DNA from: an uncultured Collinsella sp.
GTDB taxonomy: Bacteria; Actinomycetota; Coriobacteriia; Coriobacteriales; Coriobacteriaceae
Length of the DNA stretch: 5,209 nt
Direction: 5' to 3'
Assembly (NCBI GenBank): GCA_900545905.1
Contig: URBA01000121.1
Span: 1 to 5,209 of the forward strand
The position numbers were made by a program, and so were the translations under genes. Shown piece by piece: positions 1-5,161 of this stretch. A model generated the notes under the pieces. The model ran no database searches and was not told the DNA's origin. It worked only from the letters and a program-made list of their open reading frames with translations. Within the stretch, counting starts at the first letter, position 1. Each line of letters opens with the position of its first letter.

Positions 1-287
1 AAGCAGGAGACGCCCGATGCAAGCAGCGCGGGCACCTGTGCCATGGCAGCCGTGTGCGGCACGGCCAAAAAGACCGCGTCGCAGTTCTTGAGCTCGGGGG
101 TATCATGCGTCGTAAAGACAAGATCGCTTACGCCGGTGAAGCTCGGGTACACCGCAGACAACGGCTGGCCGGCATCGGCGTTGGACGTAATGGCAACAAG
201 TTCAAACTCGGGATGGCCGAGCACGAGGCGAATGAGCTCGGCTCCGGCATATCCAGCCGCGCCGACGATTCCAACCTTCAAAGACAT
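1..287 (-). CDS. argC: N-acetyl-gamma-glutamyl-phosphate reductase, N-terminal part (cut by window edge)
   Basis: ArgC makes N-acetylglutamate semialdehyde by NADPH-dependent reduction of N-acetylglutamyl phosphate, a cytoplasmic step of arginine and ornithine synthesis. Only the first 95 codons are visible; the family usually has about 340-350 residues, so roughly the last three quarters lie beyond the left edge. The visible part starts MSLKVGIVGAAGYAGAEL and has the Rossmann dinucleotide-binding motif GxxGYxG at residues 9-15. It then shows SNADAGQPLSAVYP (about 35-48) and FLAVPHTAAM (73-82), both typical of ArgC. The ATG at 287-285 is preceded by AAGGAG (299-294) with a six-base gap, which fixes the start. 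No frameshift is seen. It lies on the same strand as the riboflavin operon but is separated from it by a hairpin and about 250 bases, so it is probably the first gene of its own arginine operon. Identification is firm; the operon is inferred. Confidence 0.92.
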   Translation of the reverse strand, partial: MSLKVGIVGAAGYAGAELIRLVLGHPEFELVAITSNADAGQPLSAVYPSFTGVSDLVFTTHDTPELKNCDAVFLAVPHTAAMAQVPALLASGVSC

Positions 288-372
288 ATCAGACTCCTTG
301 TCTGCGATTTATGCACCGATGCGCATTTCGCAGTGGTCGTTATGAAGTGGGTTGAAACTTTAGCACCAAAAG

Positions 373-409
373 ATGCATGAATACGTAAATGGCTTGCATA
401 TTCATGCAT
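373..409. promoter_or_regulatory. 11-bp inverted repeat upstream of argC, possible arginine-repressor operator
   Basis: The arms ATGCATGAATA (373-383) and TATTCATGCAT (399-409) are perfect reverse complements separated by 15 bases. They lie 86-122 bases upstream of the argC start. ArgR/AhrC-type arginine repressors bind ARG boxes built on TGAAT and ATTCA half-sites, and argC is a standard target, so an operator is plausible. The spacing differs from the usual 18-bp box (TGAAT, four bases, ATTCA). These may therefore be two degenerate boxes, each with one good half, or the site of another regulator. Confidence 0.45.
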
Positions 410-453
410 TGAAACAATCCCGACACATTCGCTTGAAGGAATTGACAAATGGA

Positions 454-507
454 GCGGGCCCCGTATTGACCGGCGCTCCTAACGGCGCCGAGCAATACGG
501 GGCCCGC
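454..507 (-). terminator. Strong hairpin, probable terminator of the riboflavin-uptake operon
   Basis: The arms at 454-468 (GCGGGCCCCGTATTG) and 493-507 (CAATACGGGGCCCGC) pair over 15 bp without a mismatch. After a 2x2 internal loop, an inner stem CGGCGC/GCGCCG (471-476 with 485-490) continues to a short loop. The hairpin starts 38 bases after the stop codon of the last operon gene and lies between two transcription units. No run of U follows on either strand (on the minus strand the next bases are TCCATTTGTC). It is therefore not a textbook intrinsic terminator, but GC-rich actinobacteria often use such U-poor hairpins. A dispersed intergenic repeat is the alternative. Confidence 0.6.
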
Positions 508-544
508 CCATGCGAAAACCAAGTTGTTAGGATGAGCCAGCTGG

Positions 545-955
545 CTAGAGCTCGACCGGCACCCATTCGTCGTGATTGCAGATAAAAGCCTCGGGATCCT
601 CGACGCTAAAGAAGACGAGCGTGGGGTCGTTAGGCCCCTCATAGTGCTCGCCCAGGTGCTCTAGATGCTTCCACCCGGCTTCGCGCATTTCGCCTAAAGC
701 CCGGTCATCCAAGCCGGCACGCCCGCGCAAGATAAGCCAGCCATGGCCCGGCCACCAACTCGTGGCCTCAAAGCGCTGGTTTTGCAGCAGCTCTTGCCAC
801 ACATCTTTGGTGCGCGCTGTTACAAACCACAGCTTGCCATCCTGGATCTGCGCAAACGAAAACGGACGCACATGAGGCTGTCCGTCAACGCTCGTCGCCA
901 AATACCATGCCGGCACCGACGTCAGATACTCCAACACCGTATTCAATCCGTCCAC
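545..955 (-). CDS. Pyridoxamine 5'-phosphate oxidase-like FMN-binding split-barrel protein (second copy)
   Basis: A 136-residue cytoplasmic protein of the flavin-reductase/PNPOx-like split-barrel superfamily; such small proteins usually bind FMN or F420 as dimers and reduce varied substrates. Family signs are PAWYLAT (15-21), VRPFSFA (29-35) at the expected phosphate-binding strand, DGKLWFVT (39-46), KDVWQEL (50-56), a central W-PG-GW segment (about 67-73) and FFSV (115-118). It aligns over nearly its whole length with the preceding gene at 997-1443, by eye a little under half identical, so the two arose by tandem duplication. The start is GTG at 955-953, preceded by AGGAGG (965-960) with a four-base gap. 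It is the last gene of the operon, 41 bases after its paralog. The substrate is unknown, and it is not the classical PdxH, which is longer. FMN is the likely cofactor because an FMN riboswitch heads the operon; this is an inference. Confidence 0.83.
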   Translation of the reverse strand: MDGLNTVLEYLTSVPAWYLATSVDGQPHVRPFSFAQIQDGKLWFVTARTKDVWQELLQNQRFEATSWWPGHGWLILRGRAGLDDRALGEMREAGWKHLEHLGEHYEGPNDPTLVFFSVEDPEAFICNHDEWVPVEL

Positions 956-996
956 GGTTCCTCCTGCCGCTAGCTCATTTGACTGGTTGGTAAACG

Positions 997-1443
997 TTAG
1001 AGCTCCAGGCGCTCCTCGCTGCCGTCGATATCACAGAAGCGCGCGGCAATGTTGCGGACCGAAAAGAAAGCAAGGCGGCCGTCGTTGGCACTCTCGTGTT
1101 CCTCGCCGATGCCCACCATGTGCTTAAAACCCGCTTGACGCACCTTGTCGCTCGCAACCGCGTCGTCCTCAAGTGCGGCCTCGCCGGTCAACACGATCCA
1201 ACATTCCCCCGGCTTCCAGCCCGAGAGCTCAAACTTGGGATTCGCACTCAGCTCCGCCCACACATCCTTGTCGCGCGACGTGCAAAACCACAGCTTACCG
1301 TCATCGACCATGGCAAACGAAAACGGCCTCACGCGAGGCTGATGCCCGTCGGTCACATCGGTCGTGGCCAGATACCACGCCGGAATGCGCCTGAGATACG
1401 AACAGGCGCGCTCAAGCTGAGCCGTGCGGTCGTTGTCGGTCAT
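997..1443 (-). CDS. Pyridoxamine 5'-phosphate oxidase-like FMN-binding split-barrel protein (first copy)
   Basis: A 148-residue soluble protein of the PNPOx-like split-barrel superfamily. It shows PAWYLAT (21-27), VRPFSFA (38-44), DGKLWFCTSRDKDVWAEL (48-65), WKPGECWIVLTGEAALEDD (76-94) and FFSV (126-129). It differs from its neighbour at 545-955 by a longer N-terminus and a few extra residues in the first hairpin (TDVTDGHQ, 28-35). The start is ATG at 1443-1441 with an AAGGGG-type ribosome site about five bases upstream; the stop is TAA at 999-997. It lies 30 bases after ecfT, so co-transcription is very likely. No signal peptide or membrane segment is visible. Possible roles are FMN-dependent reductase, flavin carrier or flavin buffer. 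None is shown by the sequence, and the substrate cannot be read from it. Confidence 0.83.
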   Translation of the reverse strand: MTDNDRTAQLERACSYLRRIPAWYLATTDVTDGHQPRVRPFSFAMVDDGKLWFCTSRDKDVWAELSANPKFELSGWKPGECWIVLTGEAALEDDAVASDKVRQAGFKHMVGIGEEHESANDGRLAFFSVRNIAARFCDIDGSEERLEL

Positions 1444-1473
1444 AGGGACCCCTTTCTTGCGCTCGAATCGCGC

Positions 1474-2274
1474 CTAAACAAGTTGAAGGTTGACGACGAT
1501 GACACACGCAAACAGCAGCATCGTCACAACCGCAGCCAGCGCATCCCCGCGGCGAAATGCAAGTGCATGCAGACGCGTGCGGCCCTGCTCGCCGTGATAG
1601 CAGCGTGCATCCATGGCGGCAGACAACGTCTCGGCATGACGGAACACGCCCGTGAACAGTGGAATCGCCACACTGCCGAGCATACGCACGCCGCCGAGCG
1701 GGCCACCCGTTACGCGTGCACCGCGGCTTGCCTGCGCGTCCGCCGTCTGCTTCATCTCGGTGGCAAACTGCGGCATAAAGCGCAACGCGATGCCCATGAT
1801 CATGCCGAGCTCATGCGCAGGGAGCCCCACGCGCGCAAACGGTGCGAGCAGACGCTCAAAGCCCGCGGTGAGGTCGAGCGTAGGCGTGGTGAGCGTAATG
1901 GCGCTCATGCCGGCCATCATCAGGGTCAGGCGACACGCCATAAAGGCGGCAGAACGCAGTGAGCCCTCGCTTATCTGCAGAAAGCCGAGCTGCCACAGGA
2001 TGCGCCCACTCTGATCGGTAAACAAGTTGAGCACCGCGACCACGACGACGATTGCCAGCAGCGGCGCCATCGACGACAGAGCGCGACGAGTCGGCACCCG
2101 GGACACGGTATAGATCAGCGCGACGAAAACTGTGACAGGGGCCAATCCGCGGAAACCGCCGACGGTCAGCGTCGTGATCAAAAACACAAAGCCCAGGAGC
2201 AGCTTGGTGCGCGGGTCCAGGCGGTGGATCGCACTATCGCCGGGATAGTAGCTGCCAAACGAAAACGCCTCCAT
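1474..2274 (-). CDS. ecfT: ECF transporter transmembrane coupling protein EcfT
   Basis: EcfT is the membrane scaffold of energy-coupling-factor importers: it links the two ATPases to the substrate-binding S-component. The 266-residue length is normal for the family. The N-terminus FSFGSYYPGDSAIHRLDPRTKL is a family hallmark. Hydrophobic segments lie at about 25-40, 45-58, 70-85, 107-130, 155-170 and 247-265. The cytoplasmic coupling helices carry the two conserved Ala-Arg-Gly type motifs: ASRG at 182-185 and, in the second, ARC at 223-225, where Cys replaces the usual Gly. I chose the ATG at 2274-2272 over the TTG at 2280. AGGAGG (2287-2282) sits seven bases before the ATG but only one base before the TTG. 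The ATG also overlaps the ecfA stop as TAATG, implying translational coupling. Confidence 0.93.
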   Translation of the reverse strand: MEAFSFGSYYPGDSAIHRLDPRTKLLLGFVFLITTLTVGGFRGLAPVTVFVALIYTVSRVPTRRALSSMAPLLAIVVVVAVLNLFTDQSGRILWQLGFLQISEGSLRSAAFMACRLTLMMAGMSAITLTTPTLDLTAGFERLLAPFARVGLPAHELGMIMGIALRFMPQFATEMKQTADAQASRGARVTGGPLGGVRMLGSVAIPLFTGVFRHAETLSAAMDARCYHGEQGRTRLHALAFRRGDALAAVVTMLLFACVIVVNLQLV

Positions 2275-4178
2275 TAGCAACCCTCCTCTCGCGCGACCGT
2301 CTTGGATTTAGCAATGTCCGCGACGTTAGAAGGACCGCCCGAGCGACCGATTAGCAGGTCCACCAACTCGTCTGCCAGCGACTCAACCGTATAGAGCCCG
2401 CCGCGACGCAGCGGCACGCCCGCCTCCGTAAGCGCCAGCGCCATACGCTGGGCGGCGGGAACGCCCAAGCCGATCGACTTGAGCTCATCGGCATGCGCAA
2501 ACACCTGCGCGGGGGTTCCCTCGGCAAACACCGCGCCTTCGTTCATTACGACAATGCGGTCGCAGCAATTGGCCAGGTCATCCATACTATGCGAAACCAT
2601 GACAACGGTCAGGCCATCGCGGTGAAGTCGATCGATAAGCTCAAGGAAATCCCTGCGCGCAGCCGGATCGAGCCCCGCCATGGGTTCATCGAGCACCAGG
2701 ACTTCGGGCTCCATGGCGAGCACGCCGGCGAATGCCACACGCCGTTGCTGACCGCCCGAAAGCTCAAAGGGACTCTTGTCGCCGACCGTGGAAAGGTCGA
2801 GGCCCACGCGCGAGAGCGATGACTCGACACGACGGTCGACTTCATCTTGCGGCAAGCCAAGGTTGTGCGGACCAAACGCCACGTCCTGCGCCACGGTTTC
2901 GGCAAACAGCTGACGCTCAGGATACTGAAACACCACGCCGACCTTGGCCTTAACAGCGGCGGCGTCTTTCTTGTTTGATAGGTCGAGCCCCAGCGCGCAA
3001 ACGCTTCCCTCCTGGGGACGAATCAAACCGTTGAGATGCTGGACCAGCGTCGACTTACCCGAACCGGTATGACCTGCCAAACCCAGGAACTCGCCGCGAC
3101 GCACCGTCAGCGATACATAGCGCAGCGCCCACGGACTGCTGGGGTCGTTTCCCCAGAGAGCCTGTTTGCTCGATTTGCCCGCAGTGGCCGAGCGCTTATG
3201 CCAGCGGCGGCGCTCGCGCGGACTGAGCGAATAACTGTACGAAACACGGGCTAGCTCGATGACGGGCTCCGACGCGTTGTCCTCGTTGTCTACCGGAACA
3301 GTGCCGTCAGCGATTTCCAACTGGGATACGGAAGACTGCCCCGCGATGTCTGCCCCACTTCGCTCGGCATAAGTCTGCGCAACCTCGGCGACCATATCCA
3401 CCTCGCGCACCTGCGCGTGAACGGGCACGCCCTTCGCACGAAGCGCCATGCCCAAACGGCACGACGCCGGCATATCTAGGTTGAGCTCCGCGAGCTCATC
3501 TGCCCGCGTCAGAATCTCCTCGGGCGTGCCCAACATGGCAACTCGTCCCGCCTGAAACACCGCGATGCGATCTGCCTCGGCGGCTTCTTCCATAAAGTGC
3601 GTAATCATCACGATGGTCATGCCGCGATCGTGCAACGCGCGGCAAGCCTTCATGAGACCCTTGCGTCCACGCGGATCGAGCATCGAGGAGGCCTCGTCCA
3701 ATATGAGCACGCGCGGTTCCATGGCAAGCACGCCGGCAAGCGCCACGCGCTGCTTTTGGCCGCCCGAAAGCGCGTGGGTCTCGTGGCGCTCAAAGCCCAC
3801 CAGGCCCACGCCCTTCAGCGCCTCGCGTACGCGCTGCGCAATTTGTACCGATGGCACGCCTAGGTTTTCGGGACCAAACGCAATGTCATCTTCGACAAGC
3901 GTTGCCACCAGCTGGTCGTCGGGATTCTGGAATACCATGCCCGCGGTCGAACGAATGTCGTAGACCAGCTCGGGGTCAGACGCATCCATGCCGTTGATGC
4001 GTACCGTGCCCGCATCGGGCTGCAACAGCGCATTCAGATGCTTGGCAAACGTCGACTTGCCCGACCCATTGCCACCGAGGATGCAGAAAAACTCCCCGTC
4101 CTCGATGTTCAGATCGACACCGTCGAGTGCCGACACGGCACCGTCATAGCTAAAGGAAACGCCTCGACACTCAATCAT
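2274..4178 (-). CDS. ecfA: Fused ECF transporter ATPase, EcfA1-EcfA2 in one chain
   Basis: This protein supplies both ATP-hydrolysing subunits of an ECF vitamin importer in one 634-residue chain; separate EcfA1 and EcfA2 have about 280 residues each. NBD1: Walker A GGNGSGKST (35-43), Q-loop FQNPDDQL (83-90), signature LSGGQKQR (137-144), Walker B with catalytic Glu162 (LILDEASSMLDP), switch His194. NBD2: Walker A GHTGSGKST (369-377), Q-loop FQYPERQLF (417-425), signature LSGGQQRR (473-480), Walker B with Glu498 (LVLDEPMAGLDP), His530. FQNPDDQ with SMLDP is EcfA1-like and FQYPERQ is EcfA2-like, so the order is A1 then A2. Both halves keep all catalytic motifs and their C-terminal regulatory segments (about 225-272 and 555-612). 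A linker (about 273-305) and a basic insertion in NBD2 (about 318-348) are unusual. The ATG overlaps the ribU stop as ATGA and follows an AAAGG site, so it is translationally coupled to ribU. Confidence 0.95.
   Translation of the reverse strand: MIECRGVSFSYDGAVSALDGVDLNIEDGEFFCILGGNGSGKSTFAKHLNALLQPDAGTVRINGMDASDPELVYDIRSTAGMVFQNPDDQLVATLVEDDIAFGPENLGVPSVQIAQRVREALKGVGLVGFERHETHALSGGQKQRVALAGVLAMEPRVLILDEASSMLDPRGRKGLMKACRALHDRGMTIVMITHFMEEAAEADRIAVFQAGRVAMLGTPEEILTRADELAELNLDMPASCRLGMALRAKGVPVHAQVREVDMVAEVAQTYAERSGADIAGQSSVSQLEIADGTVPVDNEDNASEPVIELARVSYSYSLSPRERRRWHKRSATAGKSSKQALWGNDPSSPWALRYVSLTVRRGEFLGLAGHTGSGKSTLVQHLNGLIRPQEGSVCALGLDLSNKKDAAAVKAKVGVVFQYPERQLFAETVAQDVAFGPHNLGLPQDEVDRRVESSLSRVGLDLSTVGDKSPFELSGGQQRRVAFAGVLAMEPEVLVLDEPMAGLDPAARRDFLELIDRLHRDGLTVVMVSHSMDDLANCCDRIVVMNEGAVFAEGTPAQVFAHADELKSIGLGVPAAQRMALALTEAGVPLRRGGLYTVESLADELVDLLIGRSGGPSNVADIAKSKTVAREEGC
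2282..2287 (-). promoter_or_regulatory. Ribosome binding site of ecfT, decides its start
   Basis: AGGAGG lies inside the last codons of ecfA, seven bases before the ATG at 2274. The TTG six bases further upstream is only one base from this site and cannot be the start. The site supports an EcfT of 266 residues. Confidence 0.85.
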
Positions 4179-4765
4179 GCGCGGCCTTTGACCTGGTCCT
4201 TTTTAGGCGTGATGAGGTTGGAGACTGCTTTATACACCGCCAGCGTCAACACCGAGTTAAGCACGGTCTTGATAAGGTTGAACGGCAGTACGGCAGGAAT
4301 CATGAGCGGGGCGATCGCATCGACCGAGCCATACCAGAACCAAACGCCAATGGTAAGGTTTGCGACCATAGACAGCGCCGTAGCGGCAATGACGCCGAGC
4401 ACCAGGCCAATCACGGCACCCTTATAGGTGTGCATCTTCTGGTAAACGGTAGCCGCGGGCAGAATGTAGCCCAGCGTGGCAACCAGGTTCATAAGCGCGC
4501 CGACCCAGTCACCCGTGGTGAGCGCATGGATAACGATCGCCATGGCGGCAACAGCAGTGCCGGCGCCAGGACCATACGCAAAACCGCACACCATCGCCGG
4601 CACCAGCGACGGGTCATACGTCAAAAACGGCGCCGAAGGAAGGATGGGCAGCTGCACGTACATAAACAGGGCGCCCAAGGCGCACATCAGCGCCATGGTA
4701 ACGAGCTGTTTGGTGCTCCACCTATTCGTGTTCTCAAAATGGATATGCTGCGACTGTTCAGACAT
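4175..4765 (-). CDS. ribU: Riboflavin ECF transporter S-component RibU
   Basis: RibU is the membrane protein that binds riboflavin (and FMN in some species) for import by the ECF complex. The 196-residue chain has about six hydrophobic segments, at roughly 21-40, 53-77, 78-98, 93-110, 115-145 and 155-185. TM1 contains ALMCA (25-29), the AxxxA-type motif by which S-components contact EcfT. The stretch PFLTYDPSLVPAMVCGFAYGPGAG (46-69) matches the RibU family's F-L-x-x-D-x-S-x-x-P-A...GP-x-A-G pattern, and NLIKTVLN (163-170) is typical of the last helix. Substrate assignment rests on both this pattern and the FMN riboswitch directly upstream. I chose the ATG at 4765: it follows AGGTGA at 4775-4770, while the in-frame ATG at 4786 belongs to the conserved 3' end of the riboswitch and has no ribosome site. 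The gene ends in ATGA shared with ecfA. Confidence 0.9.
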   Translation of the reverse strand: MSEQSQHIHFENTNRWSTKQLVTMALMCALGALFMYVQLPILPSAPFLTYDPSLVPAMVCGFAYGPGAGTAVAAMAIVIHALTTGDWVGALMNLVATLGYILPAATVYQKMHTYKGAVIGLVLGVIAATALSMVANLTIGVWFWYGSVDAIAPLMIPAVLPFNLIKTVLNSVLTLAVYKAVSNLITPKKDQVKGRA

Positions 4766-4769
4766 AAGA

Positions 4770-4775
4770 TCACCT
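4770..4775 (-). promoter_or_regulatory. Ribosome binding site of ribU abutting the riboswitch
   Basis: AGGTGATC (4775-4768) is complementary to the extended anti-Shine-Dalgarno end of 16S rRNA and lies four bases (TCTT) from the ATG, counted from AGGTGA. It begins immediately after the conserved GGATGAAAGAGG end of the FMN aptamer. Folding of the aptamer's closing stem could therefore hide it directly. Confidence 0.75.
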
Positions 4776-4960
4776 GCCTCTTTCATCCGGACTCTAACCG
4801 TTGGTACTGGGATCTCACCAGTTCAGCCGGCATGCGAACCAACGCACACACGGGTCGCGGACTCATCGGCTCGGTCGCAGACGCCTCGCCTGCGCCACGG
4901 CACCCCTTTGGCACCGCCCGATTTACCGCCAGTGGGGAATTTCACCCCGCCCTGAAACAG
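4776..4960 (-). promoter_or_regulatory. FMN riboswitch (RFN element) controlling ribU
   Basis: Read on the minus strand, the 5' side shows CAGGGCGGGGTGAAATTCCC (4954-4935) followed by ACTGGCGGTAAAT, the RFN consensus with hairpin GGGG-TGAAATT-CCCC and GGCGGTAAA. Further on are AGTCCGCGACCCG (about 4863-4851), CTGGTGAGATCCCAG (about 4820-4806) and finally ACGGTTAGAGTCCGGATGAA (about 4802-4783), all highly conserved RFN blocks. The element binds FMN and represses flavin synthesis or transport genes when FMN is plentiful. There is no room and no U-run for an intrinsic terminator between aptamer and start codon, so control is probably at translation initiation. At about 185 bases it is longer than typical elements, because of an extended variable arm (about 4921-4864) that contains a small CGCAG/CTGCG hairpin. 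Confidence 0.95.
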
Positions 4961-4972
4961 CACTTGCAAGTG
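4961..4972. repeat. 12-bp perfect palindrome at the riboswitch leader start
   Basis: CACTTGCAAGTG reads the same on both strands. It overlaps the candidate -10 box and the likely transcription start of the riboswitch leader. One palindrome of this length is expected by chance in a window of this size, so only its position makes it notable. It could be an operator or nothing. Confidence 0.4.
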
Positions 4973-4996
4973 TAGCACCAGTAGGCTTTCGCGCAA
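4969..4996 (-). promoter_or_regulatory. Candidate promoter of the ribU operon
   Basis: On the minus strand, TTGCGC (4996-4991) and TACACT (4974-4969) are spaced by 16 bases and resemble -35 and -10 boxes (three and four of six consensus bases). Transcription would start near 4962, just before the riboswitch, which is the right place. The match is modest and rests largely on position. Confidence 0.4.
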
Positions 4997-5069
4997 GTAT
5001 GCCAAGGGTAATTTGTGGCGGGGATCAGTTGCCGCAACAACCACGTTCCCCACCCATCCCAAAGTAACG

Positions 5070-5099
5070 CGCTTTTCGCGGCAAAGCCGCGAAACAGCG
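5070..5099. repeat. GC-rich stem-loop, possible terminator or intergenic repeat
   Basis: TTTCGCGGC (5074-5082), loop AAA and GCCGCGAAA (5086-5094) form a perfect 9-bp stem. It extends by CGCT/AGCG (5070-5073 with 5096-5099) past one bulged base. No U-run follows on either strand. It may terminate a gene lying beyond the right edge or be a copy of a dispersed element. Confidence 0.5.
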
Positions 5100-5121
5100 A
5101 AAGGGACGGAATACCCGGCCA

Positions 5122-5161
5122 ACTACGTCCTTCATCCGCCCACACAATCTGAGGACGTAGT
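5122..5161. repeat. 10-bp inverted repeat with 20-base loop
   Basis: ACTACGTCCT (5122-5131) and AGGACGTAGT (5152-5161) are perfect reverse complements. The motif GACGTAGT is partly echoed by the next bases, CGTAGCAGGA. Function is unknown. Together with the adjacent stem-loop it may be the edge of an intergenic repeat family. Confidence 0.45.

Larger units (their letters stand above)
288..544. other. Intergenic region between the flavoprotein gene and argC
   Basis: This gap holds a long hairpin (454-507) next to the upstream operon's end and an 11-bp inverted repeat (373-409) nearer argC. The argC ribosome site AAGGAG lies at 294-299. The 300-420 part is richer in A and T than the flanking genes, as expected of a promoter region. 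I could not find a -35/-10 pair for argC that I would defend. Short reading frames crossing the region on either strand have no recognisable protein features and overlap the hairpin. Confidence 0.6.

Noticed and set aside
545..1443. Assigning the two small proteins as PdxH (vitamin B6 oxidase)
   Set aside because: At 136 and 148 residues they are much shorter than PdxH and lack its extended substrate-binding regions. Only the general split-barrel family can be supported.
1096..1962. Long plus-strand reading frame of 288 codons
   Set aside because: It is antisense to ecfT and the first split-barrel gene, very rich in Arg and His, and has no family resemblance. It is a by-product of GC-rich codon use on the real strand.
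2275..2280. TTG start for ecfT at 2280
   Set aside because: It is only one base from AGGAGG. The ATG at 2274 has ideal spacing and forms the TAATG overlap with the ecfA stop.
4784..4786. Upstream ATG as the ribU start (adding MKEAGDL)
   Set aside because: This ATG is part of the conserved GGATGAA end of the RFN element and has no ribosome site. The ATG at 4765 has AGGTGATC just upstream.
4430..4975. Plus-strand reading frame of 181 codons over ribU and the riboswitch
   Set aside because: It is antisense to ribU and the highly conserved FMN riboswitch and has a low-complexity basic composition.
4823..5122. Minus-strand reading frame of 99 codons upstream of ribU
   Set aside because: Most of it lies within the riboswitch aptamer, whose conserved RNA blocks explain the sequence. 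No protein motif is seen.
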